Below, in pieces: positions 1-5,095 of a stretch of DNA of 5,095 bases (the stretch's first letter is position 1; the number at the start of each line of letters is the position of its first letter). The position numbers and the translations under genes are program-made. The notes beneath the pieces are model-generated. The model made no database searches and had not been told where the DNA came from. It worked only from the letters and a program-made list of their open reading frames with translations. Where the stretch lies: the NCBI GenBank assembly GCA_019245995.1, contig JAFAQW010000015.1, positions 1-5,095 on the forward strand. Reading direction: 5' to 3'. Source of the DNA: Vulcanimicrobiota bacterium. GTDB taxonomy: Bacteria; Vulcanimicrobiota; Vulcanimicrobiia; Vulcanimicrobiales; Vulcanimicrobiaceae.

Positions 1-1013
1 AACTGGACCGCGGCGATCGGCAACGTGCGATGACGAAAGCCCTCGTTCGTACCGTCGTTGAGGTTCGTCATCGTCGGGACGAGCGTTTCAGGTAGGGACG
101 CCGCATCAACGGCGTAGCCGTGGTTGTGAGCGGTGATGAGCACTTCGCCGGCCGCGTGATCCATCACGGGTTGATTCCCACCCCGATGGCCGTACGGCAA
201 CTTGTACGTACGGCCGCCGCATGCGAGCGCCAACAACTGATGGCCCAAGCAGACCCCGAACAGCGGCTTGCGCTCGATGAGCTTGCGCAGCACCTCCACC
301 GTGCTCTTCAGATCGGTAGGGTCGCCTGGCCCCGGCGAGATGAAGACGGCATCCGGTTCGCTCGCGAGGACGTCCTCGACCGTCGCGTCGTAGGGCAGCA
401 CCGTGACCTGTGCGCCCAAGGCTTCGAGCCGTTCCAGTATCGCGCGCTTCACGCCGCAGTCGATCAACGCGATCTTGCGCCCGGCGCGCGCACCGGCAAC
501 GAATGACCGCGCCGTTGCGACGCTCGGCACCAGCGCCTTCGTGTCGGCATGTCGCACGAAGTCGCGTAAGCGCGTCTCCGCCTCCCGCAAGGCAACCTCG
601 CCGACGGCGAGCGCCGCCCAGATCGTTCCGTGTTCGCGCAACGCGATTGTGATCGCCCGCGTATCGGCGCCGACCAATGCGGGGACGCGCTGTGCGTCCA
701 ACCACGACGCGAGATCCTGTTGCGAGAGATAATGCGAGGGACGGCGTGCGATCTGTTTCATGACGGCGGCCGAGACGCAGGCACGCCGGTATTGCGCGAC
801 CACGCCGGATACCCCGTAGTTGCCGATCATCGGATAGGTGAACGTGAGGATCTGACCGGCATACGAGGGATCCGTTAAGGCCTCTTCATAGCCGGTCATC
901 CCCGTGTAAAAGACCGCTTCGCCTAGCGCCGTGCCCTCGACGCCGAGACCGAAACCTTCGAAGCGGCTTCCGTCGGCGAGAAAGAGCGCTGCGGGTGGCT
1001 GGGACGCGTTCAT
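1..1013 (-). CDS. carA: Carbamoyl-phosphate synthase small subunit, first 337 residues (3' end outside window)
   Basis: Glutaminase subunit of carbamoyl-phosphate synthetase: it hydrolyses glutamine and passes ammonia to CarB, feeding pyrimidine and arginine synthesis. The frame is open through the left edge; 337 full codons are visible out of about 380 usual for the family. The N-terminal small-chain domain includes GYEEALTDPSYAGQI (41-55) and YPMIGNYG (60-67). The class I glutamine amidotransferase domain starts near residue 178 (RKIALIDCGVK), with SPGPGDP (226-232), the nucleophile C255 in GVCLGHQ, GHRGGNQPV (276-284) and HNHGYAVD (296-303). H298 corresponds in spacing to E. coli His312. 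The final catalytic His and Glu lie beyond the window. The ATG at 1013 overlaps the pyrC TGA as ATGA and has a GGGAG site. The GNQ and SPG variants are unusual for CarA. carB is expected next. Confidence 0.96.
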   Translation of the reverse strand, partial: MNASQPPAALFLADGSRFEGFGLGVEGTALGEAVFYTGMTGYEEALTDPSYAGQILTFTYPMIGNYGVSGVVAQYRRACVSAAVMKQIARRPSHYLSQQDLASWLDAQRVPALVGADTRAITIALREHGTIWAALAVGEVALREAETRLRDFVRHADTKALVPSVATARSFVAGARAGRKIALIDCGVKRAILERLEALGAQVTVLPYDATVEDVLASEPDAVFISPGPGDPTDLKSTVEVLRKLIERKPLFGVCLGHQLLALACGGRTYKLPYGHRGGNQPVMDHAAGEVLITAHNHGYAVDAASLPETLVPTMTNLNDGTNEGFRHRTLPIAAVQ

Positions 1014-2248
1014 GCGGTCTCCCGCGACGCGTGGTAGGCGAGCCGTCCGTCGACGACCGTCGCCAGGATTTTTCGTGGAAGCGCGCGCCCGGCGAACGGC
1101 GTGAATTTGCCGAGTGAGGCAAAATCTTGCGGCCGAACGATCCACGAGCGATCCGCAAACATCGTTATGTCGGCGACCGAGCCAGGCGTGAGGCTTGGCG
1201 GCGGAAGGCGTAAGATGCGGGCGGGATTGACCGAGAGCAATTCGACGAAACGCGACAAGGGCAAGTCGGGCACCGCGGCGGCATAGGCGCCGACCGCAAC
1301 TTCCAAGCCCGAATACCCCGGAGCCGCGTCAGTGCCATCGGCGGCCTTCTCGGCCGCGGTGTGCGGCGCATGGTCGCACGCAAAAACGTCGATGGTACCG
1401 TCACGAACGCCGGCGCGCAGCGCGGCAACGTCGGCGTCACGGCGAAGCGGCGGGTTCACCGCTTCCGACGCGCCAAGCCCCGTCGTGCCGGCGGAGAAAG
1501 TGAGGTGATGAGGCGTCACCTCACACGTCGCGCACACACCGCACGTCCGCGCGAAGCGCAGCAACGCGAGCGCGGTCGCCGTGGAAAGGTGCGCGATGTG
1601 CCACGCCTTTTTTGTCGATGCGGCGATGAGCAGGTCGCGCGCGACCGCCGCGTCTTCAACGATGCCATCGTTGCCCAGCGCCGCTTTGAGGGCGGGTTCC
1701 TCACAGTGACCGATGAACGGCGCGGGAACGTCGCGGGCCCGCACCGCCGCGGCGTGCGCGACCGCCGCATCGGCGACGGTATCGCCGTCGTCTGAAAAAG
1801 CAACGGCGCCGGCCCGCGCCAGCGCCGCGAAGTCCGCGAGTTCTCGGCCCCGCCGCCCGCGCGTCATCGCGGCGATGGCGTAGACGCGGCAATGCGCCCG
1901 CGTGGCCGCCTCCGCGTTCAGCAATTCAATAGCGTCGGGAGTATCGAGCGCGGGATTCGTGTTCGGCATGCACGCCACCGACGAGAAACCGCCGCGCACC
2001 GCCGCACGGGTTCCGGTGTCGATCGTTTCCTTCTCCGGATAGCCCGGATAACGCAAGTGCACGTGCATGTCGATGAAACCCGGCGCGACCACGGCACCGC
2101 CGGCATCGAACAATTCCTCGTCGTCGCGCGCGGTCAGATGCTCGCCGATTTCGGCGATGCGGCGATCGCGCACGCGTACGTCGCGCAGCGCATCGAGCTT
2201 GCCGGCCGGGTCGACGACGCGGCCGCCCCTGATCAAGAGCTGCGTCAT
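1010..2248 (-). CDS. pyrC: Dihydroorotase, class I (amidohydrolase)
   Basis: Reversibly cyclises N-carbamoyl-aspartate to dihydroorotate, the third step of UMP synthesis. The 412-residue product has the amidohydrolase layout: a small N-terminal beta part (1-55), then a metal-binding TIM barrel. Metal ligands expected from class I relatives are present: H62 and H64 in GFIDMHVHL, an aspartate of FSDDG (153/154) in place of a carboxylated lysine, H181 in GHCEE, H220 in IAHLST, and D292 in ACDHAPH. MPNTNP (94-99), EVTPHHL (243-249) and KFTPFAG (381-387) are further signatures. The ATG at 2248 overlaps the pyrB stop; it is preferred because the protein then begins MTQLLIRGGRVVDP, a normal family N-terminus. 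A longer in-frame reading from the GTG at 2596 would add 116 arginine-rich residues overlapping pyrB. No Shine-Dalgarno is evident, so translation probably depends on coupling to pyrB. Confidence 0.96.
   Translation of the reverse strand: MTQLLIRGGRVVDPAGKLDALRDVRVRDRRIAEIGEHLTARDDEELFDAGGAVVAPGFIDMHVHLRYPGYPEKETIDTGTRAAVRGGFSSVACMPNTNPALDTPDAIELLNAEAATRAHCRVYAIAAMTRGRRGRELADFAALARAGAVAFSDDGDTVADAAVAHAAAVRARDVPAPFIGHCEEPALKAALGNDGIVEDAAVARDLLIAASTKKAWHIAHLSTATALALLRFARTCGVCATCEVTPHHLTFSAGTTGLGASEAVNPPLRRDADVAALRAGVRDGTIDVFACDHAPHTAAEKAADGTDAAPGYSGLEVAVGAYAAAVPDLPLSRFVELLSVNPARILRLPPPSLTPGSVADITMFADRSWIVRPQDFASLGKFTPFAGRALPRKILATVVDGRLAYHASRETA
1019..1023 (-). promoter_or_regulatory. Shine-Dalgarno for carA
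   Basis: GGGAG on the minus strand lies 5 nt before the ATG of carA, within the last codons of pyrC. It supports the ATG at 1013 as start despite the 4-nt overlap with pyrC. Confidence 0.65.
1500..1524. repeat. Perfect 9-nt inverted repeat inside pyrC
   Basis: GTGAGGTGA (1500-1508) and its exact complement TCACCTCAC (1516-1524) are separated by 7 nt. The arms lie over the codons for the conserved EVTPHHL motif of dihydroorotase, so coding constraint may produce the symmetry. In the transcript it would form a 9-bp stem followed by ACUUUCUCC, which is too weak a U-run for a confident terminator. Role unknown; possibly none. Confidence 0.6.
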
Positions 2249-3153
2249 TTGGCCGGCGGATTGACGAGAAAATCGAGCACCGCCATCCGCACGCCGACGC
2301 CGTGATGAACCTGCCGGGCGTAGCGCCAGCCCGCGAACTTCAAGACGGAGTCGTCGAGCTCCATGCCGCGATTGTACGGGCCCGGATGCATCACGATCGT
2401 CTCGTTGCGAACCCGCGCCAAGCGGCGTTCGTCCAATCGATAGCCCGCAATGTATTCCTCGTCGGAGATCGGCATCTCGACGAAGCGCTCGCGCTGGATG
2501 CGGAGCAGCACGATTGCGTCCAGCCGCGGCAAGATCGCGTCGAAGTCGCGTTCGACGCTGATGCCGGCGCCCGCATAGTCGTGTGGGAGAAAACACTCCG
2601 GGCCGATCAAGACCACCGCTGCACCGAGGCGCTGCAGGCCTCGCATCGTCGAATGCGCGACGCGGCTATGGAGCACGTCGCCCACGATACCGACGGTTCG
2701 CCCTTTCAGCGGCCCGAACTCTTCTCTCAGGGTATAGATGTCGAGCAGCGCCTGCGTCGGATGCGCGTGCACGCCGTCGCCCGCGTTGACCACGTGGCCG
2801 TCAAACGCCAACGCAATCCGCTGCGGGAAACCGGGTTGATGGTGCCGCACGACGATAATCGAGATCCCGAGCGCGCCGAGCGTCAGCGCCGTATCCTCCA
2901 GCGTTTCGCCTTTTGTGGCGAGGCTCAAATTCTTCGGCGCCAGATTGATGACGGCCGCTCCGAGCCGAGATTCGGCCAAGTTGAAGGACGTGAACGTGCG
3001 CGTGCTCTCCTCGAAGAACATGTTCACGCATCCCAATCCTTGCAGGAGCGGCCCTGGAGGCGTGCGCTCGAATTGTTCGGTACGTTCGAAGATGTAGCGA
3101 AGCTCCCGCGGCGTGAGGTCGTCGAGGTCGATCAAGCTGCGGCGTATGCGCAC
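2245..3153 (-). CDS. pyrB: Aspartate carbamoyltransferase catalytic chain
   Basis: Transfers the carbamoyl group from carbamoyl phosphate to aspartate, giving N-carbamoyl-aspartate, the committed step of pyrimidine synthesis. The 302 residues match the usual catalytic chain length. The carbamoyl-phosphate site is complete: STRT at 50-53, the mobile-loop K81 in ATKGETLEDT, R103, HPTQ at 131-134 and the HPGP motif at 256-259. The aspartate side is also present, with R164 in GDVLHSRVAHS and R218/Q220 in LLRIQRER. The HPGPYNRG form resembles Bacillus-type enzymes. Start is GTG at 3153, 8 nt after pyrR, with only a weak AGG (3163-3161, overlapping the pyrR stop) as ribosome site; no other start is close upstream. 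The TGA stop overlaps pyrC as ATGA. No regulatory chain gene (pyrI) adjoins it, so it is probably either a free trimer or associated with PyrC. Confidence 0.97.
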   Translation of the reverse strand: MRIRRSLIDLDDLTPRELRYIFERTEQFERTPPGPLLQGLGCVNMFFEESTRTFTSFNLAESRLGAAVINLAPKNLSLATKGETLEDTALTLGALGISIIVVRHHQPGFPQRIALAFDGHVVNAGDGVHAHPTQALLDIYTLREEFGPLKGRTVGIVGDVLHSRVAHSTMRGLQRLGAAVVLIGPECFLPHDYAGAGISVERDFDAILPRLDAIVLLRIQRERFVEMPISDEEYIAGYRLDERRLARVRNETIVMHPGPYNRGMELDDSVLKFAGWRYARQVHHGVGVRMAVLDFLVNPPAK

Positions 3154-3161
3154 GTGAGAAC

Positions 3162-3698
3162 CTAGAGCCGGTCCGAGATCGTCACTTGATCCGTTTCCGC
3201 GGGCTGCGGGTCCAGGTTCACGCGCACGCGATCGTGTGGGAGAGTCGGAACGAAGCGGCCGACGTAGTCCGCGCTGATCGGCAGCTCACGCAAGCCGCGG
3301 TCGATGAGCACGCACAGCCGTACGGCAGAGGGACGGCCGAGATCGGTTACCGCATCGAGTGCGGAGCGCACGGTTCGCCCCGTGTACAGCACATCGTCTA
3401 CGATGACCACGGTGCGCGCCGAAACGTCTACCGGAATCTGCGAGTCCGGAAGCTCGTGCGTGACGCGATCGTCGCGATACAAGTTGATGTTGAGGAATCC
3501 GAGCGCCGGGGCGCGTCCGGAGATGCGCTCGATCTCGGCGGCGAGCCTCATCGCCAACGCCTCGCCTCCGCGGCGGACCCCCAGGAGCACGAGGCCGTTC
3601 TGGGACTCATCGGGCTCGAGGATCTGCTGCGCGAGACGCGCGATAATACGCGCCGCTTGGTCGCGGCCGATCAGCACGCGGCTGCGGCCCGTCGTCAC
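3162..3698 (-). CDS. pyrR: PyrR, bifunctional pyr operon regulator / uracil phosphoribosyltransferase
   Basis: PyrR proteins bind pyr mRNA when UMP/UTP is high and lower expression of pyrimidine genes; many also make UMP from uracil and PRPP. The 178-residue product has the usual family length. Visible signatures are GVRRGGEALA (40-49), the NLYRDD segment (72-77), the PRPP loop VVIVDDVLYTGRTVR (97-111, with D101-D102 and T106-T109) and DRGLRELPISADYVGRFVPT (133-152), characteristic of PyrR rather than plain Upp. The start is GTG at 3698-3696, chosen because it overlaps the valS TGA as GTGA, has a good Shine-Dalgarno 5 nt upstream, and has no other start before the upstream in-frame stop. It ends in TAG, 8 nt before pyrB. 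Family assignment is firm. Whether it regulates by transcription attenuation, by translational repression, or acts mainly as an enzyme here cannot be read from the sequence. Confidence 0.96.
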   Translation of the reverse strand: MTTGRSRVLIGRDQAARIIARLAQQILEPDESQNGLVLLGVRRGGEALAMRLAAEIERISGRAPALGFLNINLYRDDRVTHELPDSQIPVDVSARTVVIVDDVLYTGRTVRSALDAVTDLGRPSAVRLCVLIDRGLRELPISADYVGRFVPTLPHDRVRVNLDPQPAETDQVTISDRL

Positions 3699-5095
3699 GC
3701 CGGTTCCTTCAGACCGTGAAGCGCCGTTTCCACTCGACGAAGTTCATTGCGATAGCCGTCTAATTTTTCTCGCTCCTTGGCCACGACGTCGGCCGGGGCC
3801 CTCGCGACGAAGGCGGCGTTGCTCAGCTTGCGTTCCCCGCGCTCGATCTCCAGGTGCAGCGTTTCGAGCTCTTTGCGATAGCGAGCCTCCAGAGCGCCGC
3901 GCGGGGCCCGCACCGCGACGGCGGCCAGCGCCTCCGCGAGCGTTTGCCCCGTGGCCGCGCAACGCTCCGCGGTGCCCGATGCTAACAGCGCCAGCAGTTC
4001 GGCGACCTCCGCCGGCACGTTGGCCGGGATTTCCACGACGATTCGGTCGCGAGGGTGCAGCCCGAACTCGGCCCGCGCGTTACGGATCCGTTCCACCGCT
4101 GCCTGCAACGCCAGGAAGTCCGCGGCGTCCTCGAAGCCGGGCACCTCCAAGGCGTCGGGCCAGGCGGACGTCATGATCGTTGGGCCGTCGTGCGGCAGCG
4201 CCAGCCAAACTTCTTCGCTGATGAACGGCGCGACAGGATGCAACAGGCGCATGGCGTTATTCCAAACGAAGGAAAGCACCGCCGCTCGCGTCTCGCGACT
4301 GCTCGCCGCCTTGGTCGACTCCACGTACCAGTCGCAGAACTCGTACCAAATGAAGCGCCACAGCGCCTCGGCGACGTCCCCGAAGTCGTAACGGCCGAGC
4401 GATTCGGTTACCGCCAAAATAGCGTCCCGCAAGCGGGTGAGGATCCATCGGTCGGCCAGCGTCAGCCGTTCGCTCGGCGGGAGCACCAAGGCGCGCGGCA
4501 GGCCCTCGGGCAGCGCCAGCAGGTAGCGCGTCGCGTTCCAAATTTTGTTGTTGAAGTTGCGGGCTTCTTCGCAACGCGACTCCTGATAACGTAGCTCCTG
4601 GCTGTCGAGGCGCATCTGGCGAAGGATCGACATGCGCACCGCATCGGCGCCATACTTCTCGGCTAGGTTCATAGGGTCGATCGCGTTGCCGAGCGACTTC
4701 GACATCTTCCGTCCCGCCCGATCGAAGACCGTCGGGGTGATCAGCGCGTCGCCGAACGGGATGCGGCCCATGAAGTGAATCCCCAGCATTATCATGCGGG
4801 CCACCCAAAGAAAGATGATCTCGCCGGCCGTAACGAGGACCTGCGAGGGATACCAGCAGCGGAGTTCGGGCGTCGCCTGCGGCCATCCGAGGATCGAAAA
4901 GGGCCAGATGCTGCTCGAGAACCAGGTATCCAGCGTGTCGGAGTCGCGCCGCAAATCGCGCGTGCCGTAATCGCGCTGCGACAGCTCGAGCGCCTCCGCC
5001 TCGCTTTCGGCGACGACCTCGCGACCGTCGCTGGTGTACCAAACCGGCAACTGATGGCCCCACCAAATTTGCCTCGAGACGTTCCAATCGCGGAT
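3695..5095 (-). CDS. valS: Valyl-tRNA synthetase, C-terminal 466 residues (5' end outside window)
   Basis: Class Ia aminoacyl-tRNA synthetase that charges tRNA-Val with valine in the cytoplasm. The reading frame is open at the right edge, so roughly the first half is missing (family members are about 860-950 residues). Visible residues, counted from the edge: DWNVSRQIWWGH (3-14), whose WWGH form is typical of ValS rather than IleS; DTLDTWFSSSIWPFS (53-67); the GEIIFLWVARMIM block (91-103); and the ATP-binding KMSKS loop (130-134, codons 4694-4708). The anticodon-binding helical domain runs from about 213 to 320. The last 65 residues form the charged coiled-coil tRNA-binding arm of ValS, with the KLSNAAFVARAP segment. 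No cysteine pair follows the WWGH region, as in zinc-less ValS types. The TGA stop overlaps the pyrR start by 4 nt. The TTG at 5050 lies inside the gene and is not a start. Identification is firm. Confidence 0.97.
   Translation of the reverse strand: MRDWNVSRQIWWGHQLPVWYTSDGREVVAESEAEALELSQRDYGTRDLRRDSDTLDTWFSSSIWPFSILGWPQATPELRCWYPSQVLVTAGEIIFLWVARMIMLGIHFMGRIPFGDALITPTVFDRAGRKMSKSLGNAIDPMNLAEKYGADAVRMSILRQMRLDSQELRYQESRCEEARNFNNKIWNATRYLLALPEGLPRALVLPPSERLTLADRWILTRLRDAILAVTESLGRYDFGDVAEALWRFIWYEFCDWYVESTKAASSRETRAAVLSFVWNNAMRLLHPVAPFISEEVWLALPHDGPTIMTSAWPDALEVPGFEDAADFLALQAAVERIRNARAEFGLHPRDRIVVEIPANVPAEVAELLALLASGTAERCAATGQTLAEALAAVAVRAPRGALEARYRKELETLHLEIERGERKLSNAAFVARAPADVVAKEREKLDGYRNELRRVETALHGLKEPA
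3704..3709 (-). promoter_or_regulatory. Shine-Dalgarno for pyrR, inside the valS 3' end
   Basis: On the minus strand AAGGAA lies 5 nt before the GTG start of pyrR and is part of the last valS codons (Lys-Glu of the LKEPA tail). It supports the GTG at 3698 as start and suggests pyrR can load ribosomes itself as well as by coupling to valS termination. Confidence 0.7.

Larger units (their letters stand above)
1..5095 (-). other. valS-pyrR-pyrB-pyrC-carA gene string, probably one operon
   Basis: Five same-strand genes have junctions of -4, +8, -4 and -4 nt. No terminator hairpin with a T-run and no convincing promoter was seen between them, so co-transcription and translational coupling are inferred. 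The promoter must lie to the right of the window, upstream of or within the unseen part of valS, unless an internal promoter inside valS was missed. Both ends of the string are outside the window. Confidence 0.75.

Noticed and set aside
191..213. Direct repeat CGTACGG (191-197 and 207-213)
   Set aside because: Seven bases, inside conserved carA coding sequence; chance level.
597..611. Small inverted repeat (CTCGCC-GAC-GGCGAG) whose minus strand includes CGGCGAGG, faintly like the PyrR-binding CNGNGAGG loop
   Set aside because: The flanking bases do not fit the consensus, it is deep inside carA, and 6-bp GC stems are expected by chance in this composition.
2249..2596. 116-residue N-terminal extension of PyrC in frame
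   Set aside because: Arginine-rich, unlike any dihydroorotase N-terminus, and entirely overlaps pyrB; the ATG at 2248 gives a standard family start.
2302..3165. Long plus-strand open frame (287 codons) almost exactly opposite pyrB
   Set aside because: It mirrors a fully motif-supported aspartate carbamoyltransferase, has no recognisable domain, and is typical of antisense frames in GC-rich coding DNA.
3756..3772. Locally AT-rich patch near the end of valS as a possible internal promoter for pyrR
   Set aside because: It encodes the conserved REKLDGYRNE part of the ValS tail, and no convincing -35/-10 pair with proper spacing was visible.
3304..4176. Plus-strand open frame of 290 codons opposite pyrR and the valS 3' end
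   Set aside because: The product is a low-complexity Arg/Pro/Ala-rich string spanning two real antisense genes; a GC-rich shadow frame.
4257..5087. Minus-strand 276-codon frame overlapping valS in another frame
   Set aside because: Arg/Gly/Ala-rich shadow of valS; the valS frame carries WWGH, KMSKS and all domain signatures.

Overview
This is a compact, GC-rich (by eye about 60-65%) bacterial chromosomal segment. It is filled almost end to end by five genes, all on the minus strand. In transcription order, right to left, they are valS (3' half only, entering at the right edge), pyrR, pyrB, pyrC and carA (5' part only, leaving at the left edge). It is core metabolism: no RNA gene, mobile element, CRISPR array or gene-free stretch was found. 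The only base pairs between genes are 8 nt separating pyrR and pyrB. The other three junctions are 4-nt stop/start overlaps (GTGA or ATGA).

Layout: 5095-3695 is the valyl-tRNA synthetase catalytic C-terminal part, anticodon-binding domain and coiled-coil tail. 3698-3162 is PyrR, a uracil-sensing RNA-binding regulator and uracil phosphoribosyltransferase homologue. 3153-2245 is the aspartate carbamoyltransferase catalytic chain. 2248-1010 is a class I dihydroorotase. 1013-1 is the small (glutaminase) subunit of carbamoyl-phosphate synthetase, cut just before its last catalytic residues. carB would be expected immediately beyond base 1.

How they work together: CarA (with CarB) makes carbamoyl phosphate, PyrB condenses it with aspartate, and PyrC closes the ring to dihydroorotate. 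These are the first three steps of de novo UMP synthesis. PyrR is the expected feedback regulator. The pyrR-pyrB-pyrC-carA order is the widespread Gram-positive-type cluster. The less usual point is that valS is joined to its front by a GTGA overlap, which leaves no room for a PyrR-type leader/attenuator directly before pyrR or pyrB.

Organism: high GC, a Gram-positive-like pyr operon with pyrR and no pyrI next to pyrB suggest a GC-rich bacterium outside the Gammaproteobacteria, such as an actinobacterial, Deinococcus-like or little-cultivated terrestrial phylum. I cannot place it further from this sequence. I did not find a previously undescribed system. The findings are modest: operon architecture, residue substitutions and one intragenic hairpin.
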